Shown here in pieces: positions 1 through 12,200 of a stretch of 64,000 nucleotides of DNA (position 1 is the stretch's first letter; the number at the start of each line of letters is the position of its first letter). The DNA comes from Sweltsa coloradensis (taxonomy: Eukaryota > Arthropoda > Insecta > Plecoptera > Chloroperlidae), in contig JAMZAV010000643.1 in NCBI GenBank assembly GCA_024449915.1, positions 248,001 to 312,000 of the forward strand, given 5' to 3'. A program made the position numbers and the translations under genes. The notes below the pieces were generated by a model, which was not told the DNA's origin, did no database searches, and was given only the letters and a program-made list of their open reading frames with translations.

Positions 1-1555
1 TTGAGTTATAACTCAGACTAATTCTTATATACACATAATTAAATCTCCTAACTTCATAAACAATGTGCATTTAAAAACAGTTTTTTTTTAAACTTTTGCT
101 ATTTTTGATGCATATATTTGTTTCTTATTGATTGTCACTAATCCCTCTGCGACTTAACTCTACTAACCTCTAGTAACCTGTTACATGGCTTGACGTGTTT
201 GTGTGACAACAGTTGTCATGTATTCCTACATCAAAGCTATAAAGTGTTGTCTGTTCTAGTAATAGTACACATACAGGCGAATTAAAAGCTATTTTTGTGG
301 TCGTATTTGTATTGCATATTAAATTGAATGTTGCGGAGTTGATTAGTTAAATAAATAAACATCCCCGAAAGTTGTCGACTTCCAAGTTATGTTTGTGGAG
401 GCTTTTGAAAGGTGGTTTTCTTCTTAATATTCATTTGATTTACGTTAAAACGTTTTACGTTAAGTAATCTGATAACCCACTTCTTAAAATCAATGCTGAC
501 TGTAGCTATTGTCATAGAATCTTCTATATCACTTACATAAGACAAACTTTGCACTTATTTACCTAACAATGATTTGGTTCTGGATCAATTTTAATTTATT
601 TACATAATATGTCTACATTAGAAATACTTTGAATGATGATGGCCTGGTTCATGAGGTATTTATTTGAAGTTACCGTATTTTAAACTAGCTATGGATCTTG
701 AGCGGCAAATGATCTTCGCTGTTAAAGCGCCCTAAAACTTCTACTAATATAACGTCAAATACAGACTCGAGGGAAGTCAAATACTTTATTGTGCACGTTT
801 TGTTTTTGGCTTTTAATATTTTAACTGGCTGGGCGTTGACATATCATTCAATCATCGATATCACACGAAAATTATATCGACAAATAAAAAATAAAAAAAA
901 ATTAATGTGCAAATGAAGTCTAGATTTTCAAAAACATTCAAAATTGTTACAAAAGATAAGCATGTTACTTAAAATGAGGGCCAAAAGTTTTAAGTGTATC
1001 GCGAAAAATTAATAACGATTTTTTTACGTTCTCAAAATCGCGTTTAGTGACTCGGCACCGCTCCACCATAATTAAGCTCGCGAACCGAAATTTGAAGAAA
1101 TAAATCAATTTTCATTACATTTATACAACATAAAGAACTTACACATTCCATGTTTTACATTTCACGTTTCAAACAAAATTATTGAGTTGATAAGAGTCAA
1201 ATAAGCTATCGATATCGTCGAAACTATTTCCACATATCGACATCGTATCGAAACATCGACATCTTTGCCCACTTCTAATAAATATGAGTAGCCGATTTTG
1301 CTAACAATGTGATTATTTTCAAACGTTTATCTTCGTGTATTAAGAGAATACTTTTCAGCGTTTTTTAATTTTTAATTTTATTATTCACGTTTCCTTGTGA
1401 TCTACCGGCCCTACCACATTATAACATGACACATGCCCCACAAGTGCAATTTACCATTCACACAATAATATTCACAGAACAACACATATAAATCATCAGT
1501 ACAATTCAATAAACATGTAAGGTAATTGGCATAAAAATGACATTAATTAATCTAG
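1..1555. other. AT-rich non-coding stretch, no gene seen
   Basis: No open reading frame of note and no recognisable protein similarity. Between about 840 and 1,275 there are repeated ATCGATAT/ATCGACAT-like motifs. The right edge (about 1,250-1,275) reads like the end of a DNA transposon relic (GGGCAAAGATGTCGATG on the minus strand), but I cannot define both ends or a target duplication. Confidence 0.5.
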
Positions 1556-1559
1556 GGCG

Positions 1560-2500
1560 ACGGTCGTCGCCCGGCAGACAAGCGCATGCGACTGCTTAGG
1601 CGACACGAACTCCAGCCCTATATACAGCTACGAGAGTTGGGGGGTTTTCAGCTCTGAACACGCCGCCCCGAAAAAGTTACAATCTTGAAACTCGGTATAT
1701 AACCTGGTATGTGGTCCATGACATACAAAAAAAAAATCAACCCGATCCGACAACTCGTTCTGTGTTAAAAAGGCTCTCAACATCGTCAAATTCCTTTCGG
1801 CTGGCTGGTGGCTGGGTGGGTGGCTGGCTGGTGGCTGGCTGGCTAGCTAGTTCTCCGCGGAGATTAAATTAGCCTACAGAGAAAACGGTAAATCTTAGAA
1901 CTATGAAACATGGACCACACTTAGATGTGCTTCAGACGCAGTGACGTTTGCTTTCAAAACCAAAATCGGGTAACAGGGACCGGAGAAAATCAAAATTTGG
2001 ATGATAATCAAAACGCGTAATTACCAAGGCGTGGTAATTTGTACAAACTTGAAATTAAACATGCTATTAACCATTATAAATATCTTGCGTCCAAAACACA
2101 AGGGGCTAAATTTGGGGATGACCTTGGGCCCAAAAATGACAAAAAACATATCTGAACTTTAAGAAATGAATCATTCAAAGAAAACGCTACAACTGAGATG
2201 TTTCAAACGTGGAATACATTTTGATATCTCTCATTCTTTATCACTTTTGAATATGGAAAGCAAAATTGGGTAACGGGTACCGGAGAAAATCAAAATTATC
2301 AAAAGTAGGTAATTCCGTACTCTTATGAATAATCTAGGTGCCCGTTAGGGCGCCGCAGCCAAGCCGCGGTGCGCTACACACTCAAGCACCTTATACACCA
2401 AGCAGAGTTGGGGTGATTTCGAGGTGTTACCCAGCCGTCATGTAACGTGATGTGAACTTGAAAACTATCACAATCGAGGGGATTTAGGTACCTGACAACA
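1560..2500 (+). repeat. Dispersed repeat family A, copy 1
   Basis: Long similarity to 5,187-5,430 (same strand) and to 50,355-50,760 (opposite strand). Shared blocks include the segment around 1,881-1,930 (AGAGAAAACGGTAAATCTTAG) and the G/C-rich segment around 1,660-1,690 (CGCCGCCCCGAAAAAGTTAC, inverted near 50,640). A GGCT-rich microsatellite lies inside at 1,798-1,852, and the 50-kb copy has a matching GCCAGCCAGCC piece. A diverged second unit follows at 2,230-2,490. No coding sequence is seen, so the class is undetermined. Confidence 0.75.
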
Positions 2501-4013
2501 CATGCCAAATTTTATTGGGGTACGATTATTCCTTCTTGGTGAAAAAATGGCTTGAAACATGCTCAAAATCACTTTAAGGATGTTAGCTACTGCTACTGCT
2601 ACTGCTACTGCTAACATCTAATACGTCGGCCCGCGATTCTGACCAGACGGGTGGGACTACAATGTTCATATTTTACATGGACATTAAGGTTATAGAAATA
2701 TAGTCTCTTTTGAAAAAAAAAGTTGAAAAAGTTTGTTGGAAGGCTTCCAAATAAGGGTTTTAAAATAAGCCTTAAACACTAGGCATACAATCAACAAGTA
2801 ACCATAGTTACTTGACACTTGTTGACGGTATAAGCAGAGTTAGGCGGGAAAGTGCGATACGTTAACAAATGGCGGACATTTTAAATTTTGCTTCTATGTG
2901 TGAAACGAGAAAAGTTGTCATTATACTCTCATAAAACAAATCAGAAACCGTCCCTGGCCTAGGCCCAGATGTGGAAAATTATTTATAATGCAAAAGTGTA
3001 GGTCTAAAGTTCCATTTGGCTATAGGACTAGTAAAATTCATACTTACATTACATGTTTGACAAGCCTAGCCAACCCTATGCCAGCACAACATTGTTCTGA
3101 TATGAGCTTGCTCATCTGTTTGTTTACATAATTGCAACAACAATCATTTCATACAACTCGTCTTTCGATTGGCCCGCGTTTATGAAGGCACTGCCATCTA
3201 GAATAAATATAGAACTTTTTCGAGCTCTTTGCTATACGCAAATCTTTTTAAAGTGTTTGGATTTCGTGATACTCTTTCAACCATAGACATCCTATATAAT
3301 TGGCTAGACCAGCAGTCGGTGGTCCACTTCCGGTACAATTAGAAGCCATCTTAAAATGACAGTTTACATGTTAATCAAATGGGAGCGATTTGTGGCCAAA
3401 TAGTTCTCAAGATTGCCGCCAGGTTGACAGGTAAGCATACTAGCCTTTAACACCAAATGATTACTAAATTCCCTTATGCAATCACTTCGTATTGTTTCTT
3501 TTGTTTAATACCATGCTGCACAAGCTAAAACCATATCAAACAATCCAGTAAAATACTTTATTGCATTAAAAAAGCATAAATTAAAACACCAAATCGCCAT
3601 CTTGAAATGGACCGGTTGAGTCTTCAATTTGCTACGCTCGCGCCTGTGCGGAGGTATAGGAGACTGCTAATCTAGCCTACTATAGGGGTTTAATATCAAT
3701 GCTTTCAACTCACAACCCATGACGTTTTCCACGATACCGTTCAAGAATACCAATTCCTTCGAAAACGAAAACGACTTCGTTTTCAAATTGCGTTTTCAAC
3801 TCATCTCCCACGAACTCAAGAATTGGGGTCCAGTCCTTATACCGTCGTTATACCATGGTTATACCACCTATACCCAGGATGTACATTAATCCGGGTCTAG
3901 ATATTTTACATCCTATATTGTTACTGCTAATACCATAGAATTTAAATCAACTTTGATAAAAATATTATATTTTAACAAATAATTTTGTAATGGAACTTGA
4001 AAAAGTAATGAGA
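2501..4013. other. Non-coding stretch with a GCTACT microsatellite
   Basis: No gene is recognised. A short trinucleotide tract (CTACTG units) lies at 2,587-2,613. Around 3,760-3,800 there is a local palindrome-like GAAAACGAAAACGACTTCGTTTTC pattern, broken here as GAAAACG...CGTTTTC. Otherwise unique-looking AT-rich sequence. Confidence 0.5.
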
Positions 4014-4014
4014 T

Positions 4015-5188
4015 CACACACATAACAAAAACTTGTAGAAATACAGCCAAACCTTACACACTCAAAAGGAATGAGATCTAAAAAAAGGGCCAAGCTCATC
4101 TACCCTTCCACATAAACGTACAGTGTCCCATAACAGCATCCTCGAAAAGCTTGGCAAAATAGAATTTGCATGTTATTACATTTAAATTAACTAGGAAAAC
4201 GCTTAAGTCCCGCCGCGTTGTTGGATGAGCGTAATTGGTGCATTGAGCTGCATTGAGTTACGCGGATTTTCTGTTGTTCTGTGAAAAAATCATTACTTAT
4301 TCGAAGATTTTTTTAAAATTAAATTAAATTAAATTAAATTAAAAATTAACTTATTTTTTTTAATAAATCGTAATTTTTACGTAATTTAAAAAAAGAAAAA
4401 AATCGTAAAATTGCAATTTTCATAAGAAATAATTATTCGATTGCGCTCAAATTTTACACGAGTTTATTAATTCATGAAATTAAGGTTCTATAAAAAAATC
4501 ATTACAATAGGATAAAGCATGTAGGTGTTATATGTCAAAGAATTGTTTTAAAAAAGAAAAAACCCGTAAAATTTCGATTTTCATGAGAAATAATGTTTCG
4601 ATTAAGCTCAAATTTCACACGAATATCTAAATTCATAAAATTAAGGTTCTGTTAAAAAATCATTACAATCGGATAAAGCATGTAAGTGTTATAAGTCGAA
4701 GAATTTTTTTAAAAATCGAAAAAAAATCGTAAAATTGCGTTTTTTATAAGAAAAATTTTCCCGATTGCGCTCAAAAACGTGGCAGTTCTAAGTTCAGAGA
4801 TTTCGAAGGCCTCCATAAAATTTCATCGCAATCGGAGTATCGGTTTAGCCGGAATCGTGTTAACAAACACACAAAAATACAAAAAAAGAAAAAAAAGAAA
4901 AAAAAAAACATTCCGGATTTTTTTCTCCAGTGTAGTGAAATGGAATCTTCGCTTCGCTCGCTACGCTCGCTACGCTCATCCAATTAGAAAAAAAAACTTG
5001 GATAAACTATTACGTTAAAATTAATAATCGCAAATTCTATTTTGCCAAGCTTTTCGAGGATGCTGTTATGGGACACTGTACGTTTATGTGGAAGGGTAGA
5101 TGAGCTTGGCCCTTTTTTTAGATCTCATTCCTTTTGAGTGTGTAAGGTTTGGCTGTATTTCTACAAGTTTTTTGTATGTGTGTGTACG
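4015..5188. repeat. Inverted-repeat element (arms of about 145 bp)
   Basis: The segment 4,015-4,160 is repeated in inverse orientation at 5,030-5,188. Matching blocks include AAGCTTGGCAAAATAGAATT on the left against its complement at about 5,037-5,056, and GTAGAAATACAGCCAAACCT on the left against its complement near 5,150. The 870-bp centre contains another repeat (4,187-4,985). This looks like a non-autonomous fold-back DNA transposon; no transposase is seen. A solo piece of the same arm recurs at 8,315-8,375. Confidence 0.8.
4187..4985. repeat. Dispersed repeat family B, copy 1 (nested)
   Basis: Opposite-strand match to 38,526-39,722 in the ELOVL gene's last intron. Diagnostic shared ends are AACGCTTAAGTCCCGCCGCG here, with its complement at about 39,700, and GCTACGCTCATCC at about 4,968. 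Inside are three subrepeats of about 162 bp, marked by CATAAGAAATAAT-like sequence at about 4,419, 4,581 and 4,745. A short AATTA tandem tract sits at 4,316-4,341. Apparent ORFs here are translations of repeat sequence. Confidence 0.75.
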
Positions 5189-5430
5189 CTATACTGAGAA
5201 AACGGTACATCTTAGAACTTTGAAACTTGGGCCACATTCAGATGTACCTCATATAACCAAAACCTGGCAATTGGGACCGGGGAAAATCAAAATCAAAACG
5301 CGTAATTACTCAGGTGTAGTAATTTGTACAAGCTTGAAATTAAACAAGCTCTTAACCATTATAAATATCTAGTGCTTAAAACACAAGGGGTATCTTTGGG
5401 GGGGCCGTAGGCCCCAAAAATGTAAAAAAA
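5187..5430 (+). repeat. Dispersed repeat family A, copy 2
   Basis: Near-colinear match to 1,880-2,130, including GAGAAAACGGTA..TCTTAGAAC, GGACCGG(G/A)GAAAATCAAAA and TTAACCATTATAAATATCT. It abuts the right arm of the 4,015-5,188 element. Confidence 0.75.
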
Positions 5431-5515
5431 AACAACTTTGAACTTAACAAATTTAATCATTTAAAGTCCATCATTCACACCATGATAGCAAACGAACAAC
5501 AAAAAGATGTAATAT

Positions 5516-5995
5516 CCAACCAAATACAAAAATTTGTAAAAAAAAAAAAAAAAAAACGGCAGCCAAGCTCTCCTTCAAAAGTCTTCGGCTGTGAATGCTG
5601 TGAGATATAGAAGTTGAGCCAAGCTTTTTATTCTTTCTCCCTAGTTTCGCTTTGAAAATAAGTAAGATCATTTCGCCTGTTGACGAGCGCCAAGCCAACG
5701 ATTTTTGTGGTAAAAAAGTAAAATTTTTAAACTCGAAATCATAAAAAAATGGCTTGGCCAAGATTTTTTTTATGATTTCGAGTTTAAAAATTTTACTTTT
5801 TTACCACAAAAATCGTTGGCTTGGCGCTCGTCAACAGGCGAAATGATCTTACTTATTTTCAAAGCGAAACTAGGGAGAAAGAATACAAAGCTTGGCTCAT
5901 ACTTCTATATCTCACAGCATTCACAGCCGAAGACTTTTGAAGGAGAGCTTGGCTGCCGTTTTTTTTTTTTTTTACAAATTTTTGTATTTGGTTGG
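5516..5995. repeat. Near-perfect fold-back element (family C), copy 1
   Basis: A palindrome of about 480 bp centred near 5,757: arms 5,516-5,748 and 5,765-5,995 are almost exact reverse complements, with a spacer of only about 15 bp. Outer ends are CCAACCAAATACAAAAATTT and its complement, followed by poly-A/poly-T tracts. The same family occurs at 48,841-49,408. Two similar ORFs on opposite strands (both with WRSSTGEMILLIFKAKLGRKN) are only the two arms read in mirror image, not a gene. Confidence 0.9.
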
Positions 5996-6100
5996 TATAG
6001 TATACACGAATGTTCGTATGTTTATGTTTAAGTATAAGTGTGAGTGAGTGTGTGTGTCAAGTTTAAATGTAAAGTCTGAAATATTTGACTTAAAAGATAT

Positions 6101-6180
6101 GTACACCATCGCTTATAAGTAAATCAAGGTGTCTAGTTGTATCTCCTACACACAGCCCTTGATTTACTTCTGGGGTCTTA
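6101..6180. repeat. Short hairpin MITE (family D), copy 1
   Basis: Arms AAGTAAATCAAGG (about 6,116-6,128) and CCCTTGATTTACTTCTGG (about 6,157-6,174) face each other across a spacer of about 28 bp. The same hairpin, better preserved, is found at 40,407-40,494 in an ELOVL intron. Confidence 0.7.
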
Positions 6181-8314
6181 TGAAAACCATTAAGTTTGAT
6201 ATAAGATGCTAGTTAATTCTAACACACTATTTGTTACACTGTGAGAAGTATGGATTATTTCCGTCTTATCTCGATCTCTGGTTGTGCTAAGTGTCGGTTA
6301 GTTGTATAAGGGGAGCTGTGTGTTATTATTGTCACTCACGGAACAATGTAGCCTACTGATCAATAGTCCACATGGTGTAGGCTTGTGGTGGTGGTGTAGT
6401 TCCAAGTTTCAACGTCGGGGCGCTACGCTCGCAGTAGGCTTCTAGCACGCGGTGTGCAATCATTCAAGGCATCTTAATGATACGGTACTAATATAGCGTG
6501 GGAGAAGGTTTCACTGATTTGTATCTTAATAGAGAGATTGAACCCATCTTCAGAACAAATTATGGTGTTATGTGGGCAATTGTCCATTCCCTATTCGCCT
6601 TTTCTTACATAACACACGAAAACTGAATTATGTGTGACGACTGGTTTGTCTATTGATGTCTTGGGGTCCAGTCCCCTTTCCTCTGTCTGGTTTTTGTTAC
6701 TCTAACTCAAAATTACAAAGTTTCAATTTGATACATTGTTTGGACACAAGAAACAAAATCAAATGTGTTTCTTATTTGGTGCTAAAAAGTTTGTAACAGA
6801 TATTGTCCTAAAGTAGGTAGCCTAATGCTACGCATGTTATTTTTAGATACTACTTTTGATATTAAATTGAAAATTTTAATTTATTACTAATATGCCTACA
6901 GTTTTTTAGTTTAATTATTAATTGTAATGTATTAACAAATCTTACCGTAAAATTCGATTTCCACTCCAGACGTAGATTTGATTATTTTGTGTACATGGCT
7001 ATAGCTAAGGGCAAGATTAAATGGTAAATAAAACTTATGAATTTCGTTGAATTAAATTCCTAGTTTCGTGTTAAAAATGGACAAAATTGGAGCGGACTTA
7101 CAATATTGATGCAGTGTGTGTCAGTAAAAATGCAAATTTAATAACGTTAATTTTCTAATTCAATACGATGAAATTAATATTTCTTCAGTTGCATTACAAA
7201 TGCTTTGGACAAGGTGCCATTACGCGTAATTTCACCATTTGTATTGACAATAAATAGAGTTTTTAGTGAATAATACAGATATATTTGTATTCTTTGCTCT
7301 TAAAAATCATTGATTTCAGTATAAAAAACAAATTTATCTCAATTTCGGTATAAAAAACAAATTTCTTCCAATTTCGTTGTAAAAGCTATTATAACGCCAC
7401 TTACGAAAAATGCGGGGCTCTAGCTATAGCTGGTATATTACGGCATTTTAAGTGTGTGTGTCGTCGTTTGGACCGTATACATTTGGAATGTCGCATAGTT
7501 ATGTTATTGAGGTGCTTGAATTTGCATGGACTAGCCACCAACAAAATAATAACAAAAGAAATACAGTTCAATTTGTTATGACTTCCACAAATGCTAAAAT
7601 TGGTCACAATTGCTTTATTCGTTTCGGTCGATCTGTTACTTTTTCGAAGTCTCAGTCTAGTACAAACTTAAATCTTCCTCGGCAATAACAACCAAGAATC
7701 ACGTATTTTAGAGCCTCAGCCAAGGCCAGTGCTTGGATTATCGCGAGTCTTCGGATGACTCGTCCGTCATCCATCATCGGTTTGATGCCGTCTAGGACAG
7801 GTAACATATGACCTTGGTTGAAGGTTTATTATTATTGCTAGATACGTGGTGTATTGTACCATGCCAAGGAGTTATTTTATGCAGAATGGATATGGAATAG
7901 CTCTATTAGTTCATATGTAAATTGTTTCTCAAAACCGTAAAACACCTTGCAGATTGCACTGTGTCAAAAGCGACTTGTGGAGTGGATCTTTTTTATCGCG
8001 TTAGTTAGTTTTAGGGCGTGTTTTGGGCTATCATTTTAGTTTTTAAGTCCAACGGAAGCACAGCATAATATAATTAATATGAATGACAGAAACACAACTA
8101 TCTACGGTTTATGCTGTGCTAGGTGTAGTTGCTGTTCAAACGTTTTGAAGAGGCAATATTTGCCGTGTACCCAATCAGATTTTTTTTAAATCGTTTTGAT
8201 GTTTTAGTAGCGCCCGTTCGTTGTATATTTACTTTGTTGCATATTTGAGAAAACTTACGAACAATGTGGAACTGCTTTAAGACTGCCCAAATAGAAGGGT
8301 ACAATCTCCTAGTG
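6181..8314. other. Non-coding stretch, no gene seen
   Basis: AT-rich, no convincing ORF or splice-bounded exon. The overlapping 68-78-residue frames near 7,400-7,690 on both strands show no recognisable domain. Confidence 0.5.
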
Positions 8315-8375
8315 TTAGATCTCAATGCTTTTGAAAGTGTAAGGCTTGGCTGTCTTTTTACAAGTTTTTTGTGTA
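8315..8375 (+). repeat. Solo arm fragment of the 4,015-5,188 element
   Basis: Matches the right arm near 5,118-5,175 (TAGATCTCA..CTTTTGA..GTGTAAGG.TTGGCTGT..TTTACAAGTTTTTTGT with a few substitutions). No partner arm nearby. Confidence 0.65.
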
Positions 8376-9035
8376 ACTCGTCTTACTAAGCCACCTCTAC
8401 TTATTACTAAACCAATGCAGAGAACGAAAGATATCTGAAGTTTTTTTACAGTCGTTAATTGCCTTTGTCGGATATTGATCAAATATCTAAATGGATAGCG
8501 CACGCACTTCTTGACGTTTTGCACAATGCATATAGCATTGCAGTCGAAGAGAAAATCGATTACATTAATAGATAATTCCATTAGGTGATGTTTTAATGTC
8601 TACCTGTTATTATTAACTACCGTATAAATGTCGTACGTGTACAATACAATCAAGGTGTATAAAACACAAATCAGCTTGTAATGTTTATGTTAGTTTTGAA
8701 TCTCTCCTTCACTTTTAATGTAGCCTTGACATTAACGATCACAAATTGTAGGGACACAAATAATGTATTGTTGTTTATTTTCTAAATATTTAATCATGCC
8801 TCGAAAAAATCTCTGTACTTCAATTCGCCATTTTCTTTCCACTTAAATCGTCATCATCGCTTGTATTTTGGTACTCGTTTTTCAACCAACATAGCATTTT
8901 ACCTCTATAGCAAGTAATGATTCACACCATTACATTTATACGTGAATACTGTGGTAATGTTGAAACGATTGAGAATGATAGAAAATTGTAATTGGGAAGC
9001 GAAACTCCTCTGTGAACATCACTTTTCCGTCCGTC
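8376..9035. other. Non-coding stretch, no gene seen
   Basis: No recognisable coding sequence. It leads into the CGTG microsatellite. Confidence 0.5.
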
Positions 9036-9036
9036 C

Positions 9037-9077
<41 letters not shown>

Positions 9078-9246
9078 TCTACGCGTGCGTGCGTGGTGCG
9101 TGCGCGATACATGATGCGTGGTGCGTGCTGAAATGCGTGCGTCGTGCGTGCGTGCGTGTGCTCGTGGTTGGTGCGTGCGATCCGTGGTTGCATGTGCTAA
9201 GTGAGTCGTGCATGCATGCGTGCGTTTCGTCATGTGTAGCTGCGTG
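9036..9246 (+). repeat. CGTG-rich microsatellite
   Basis: Nearly pure CGTG tetranucleotides from 9,036 to about 9,100, then interrupted CGTG/GTGCGTG repeats to about 9,246. The Arg/Thr/His-rich and Cys/Val-rich ORFs over this tract on both strands are artefacts of the repeat. Confidence 0.9.
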
Positions 9247-12200
9247 CGTCTAACCATACTAGGTCTACGATCAATAGGATCATGTCCTAAAAATCTTTAA
9301 ATTTATGACACGTTTGCTGATCCTTTGCAATTTAACACTTAAGTATCAGTTCAATGTTGGTATTCATTATCAGTTTTCCCTACCTTCTCGTAGGAATAAT
9401 ACGTAATCTCAATTATACGCTTGCTGGTTCAGATTGCACTCTGCGAGAAATATTGGTACAATAGGGAATGTTCACTAAATAAATAAAGTAACTAAAGTCC
9501 TACTATTGACGTGGGTATAAGAAGTGGATAGTAAACCACTTCAAAACACCATTACTGCAATTAAAACCAATTTAAAGTAAATATTTTAAATTCTATTGAG
9601 ACACAAAGTATGTAGTATTTTATTTCCCGCACGAACAGCATGTGACATCAAGATTTGGGTCTAGAGCACGCTAGAGCATGTTGACCAATGCTCAAAGCTC
9701 TTTAATGTCTTTGGATCAATGAATTGACTACCGCCTCTAAATTACACAGTTTATATTGCACTGTTTGGCATTACCTTATTGGTCGTTTCGTAACAATAGC
9801 TAATAGTGGCGTAGTGGCACGTTTTTCTCGTCATTATTATTGGTGCAACTTTCAGCTTACTTTCATAAATGAAAATCTTATCTAAATAATAAAAAATATG
9901 ATTAACATATTCAGAATGAAGTCCTTAATGTAACATTTCCTATTAGCATTAGTTTGTTCTGACTTCATTGGATTTGTTATATACTACGGCGGTGTCTAAA
10001 AAAACTTGTCTCTACGCACATTTCAATAAATCGTGTTTCTATATCAAAATTTCGGAAAACTTTACAAGCTCCAAATGAGGAGTTTTCGTACACTTTATTC
10101 CTTTTTCATGTCAAAACATTTTTTATTTAAAAAAAATAATTAATTGTATTTGTCAATGATTTAAATATAAAACAATTAGTTTATTATTTCGTTATTAGTT
10201 ATCAAGTTCTTAATTTTTTCATAATTCTAACTTACTTTTTGTTTTTAATTTCCTAATTTTTTGGGCGGGTCACTTTTTTCAAAAAGTTTTTATTCATAAA
10301 AAAAATCCACTGTGGTGCCACAAGAATTCACTCCCCAACACGTCTGTACACTTGCAAGTACTTGTGATGTACACATGCATGCAGCCTGATGTAATGTGAT
10401 AGAGCTGGTTGCGTTGTGTTGAACGACCTACTTGGCCTAGACTCAAAAGTAGTGACCAATTTGCCAAGAATCGGGGGATCTCGGTTGCCAAACTCCATGC
10501 ATTTCTATGGTACTCGTGTTTTGTGTGGCGGGAGATGGAGATGGCGCATCGTGAAGTGACGAGTCTATTGCAAAACATTTCAAAATAATGCGTGAATAGA
10601 TTGACGAGTGTAGCTGTAGCAACGATGAATTCAGTTTTGTGCCATTGAGCATCAATTCACATAATATGAGGAGTTGAGATTAATTTAATTTAGTCATTTA
10701 ATGATATTGAAAATGAAATTTATTTGGAAATTAAACACATGAGCATGATTTTGAAAACTTGCGTCATGTATAAGATCCAAGTAATAATACAAACGCTGTA
10801 GCTGAAATAACAATTACTTATGTGTATTGGAGTAGGCTACCATTTTTTTTTTTTTTTTTTTTTTAAGAAATTAAGGTATTTAGGGTACAAAATTAAATTG
10901 CGAATTTTGTCTAATAATTTTAATAGGTCTACTACTTTTTCCGGCCTAATATTTATAATTTTTACGCAAATTTTGGAACGTAGCCCATTAATTTTAAATA
11001 AATTCATTGTTTTCAATGCTTAGCCAGAGAGCCGATATTTGTCTGATATTTTATTATGCGTTACATTTTTGTGGTTTAAAAATTCAGCATTGTTTGCCTG
11101 TTTTGAGATTTCCGAAATTTGTTGTATTTCTCTGTTTTGTGCTTTTTCACTCTTTTGGAAAATGAACCATGAATAGAATTCATACTAGCCATGCAACTCG
11201 CAGCATTTTTTGTAAATTTAGAATAACAAATTTTTTTTTAATTCAATTTTTGTTATTTTTTTTTATTTTTGGCACTTAAATAAATAAATAAATAAATAAA
11301 TAAATTTTATTTAGAGTCTGCCCACTCAGTTATACTGATTAAAAGGCTTTCCATAAAATTGATGTGTGTGACTCGTCAAGTACTCCAATGGATTAAAAAA
11401 AAGTGTTTATCTGTAAAATATCATACATTTTGGTTATCATTACATAATTATTTAATGCTATATCGTGAAAAATAGGGAGCGAAGCTAAAAAATGAACTGT
11501 TTGTCGTAGACAAATAATCTTTGTTGGAGGTGCCGGGTTCAGAAAATTTTAACATGTTGACCCCGCCCTCTTGACCCCAAGGCCACCAAGGTCATCGCGT
11601 GTCACTGTCACTGCCAATCGGAGGTCATGTTCGGTTTGTATCGTGATACGTGACACACGTACAGACGGGCGAACGAACAGACAGAAAAGTGACGGTTTTC
11701 TTGGTTTTATTCGCTAAAAGAGATTTCGTTACTAACGCGTACTTGAAAATGCTTGTTAGCCTCGGAAATGTCGGTATCGTATTACATTTGACATTCGGCA
11801 TATTCTCTAATGAGAAATCTACACAGTGCGAAGTGCCGCTAAGTGTCCGTGTATAAACGAAGGTATTGATGACTGCACATTTTTCAACAAATTGACAAAT
11901 CAACAAATCATGACTATATGCAATGTAAGTGTTTTGGAATGTCAACAACTCATGTTGAATTTATTATTCTAAGAATTGTAATATTAACATTTAAAAGGCA
12001 CATTGCCTTATCACACAGCAATAATTCTACGAACATTTTGCATACATGTTTTCAAATGTTGATTGAGAACAGGATGTCAACAATTTTTTGGGTTGGAAAA
12101 CTAAATATCCTCGAAATCCTAAGAAAATGTTCACTTCCAGTATATGTTTGCGATTTTTTCTTAAATTAACAAATTGGATCGTATTTGGGAAAACAAGTCG

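Noticed and set aside
5471..6031. Two similar proteins (WRSSTGEMILLIFKAKLGRKN) encoded on opposite strands
   Set aside because: They are the two arms of a palindrome read in mirror image; the same frames recur in the 49-kb fold-back.
8922..9257. 85-111 residue frames on both strands rich in Arg/Thr/His or Cys/Val/Arg
   Set aside because: They are translations of the CGTG microsatellite in several frames; no splice signals or flanking coding sequence.
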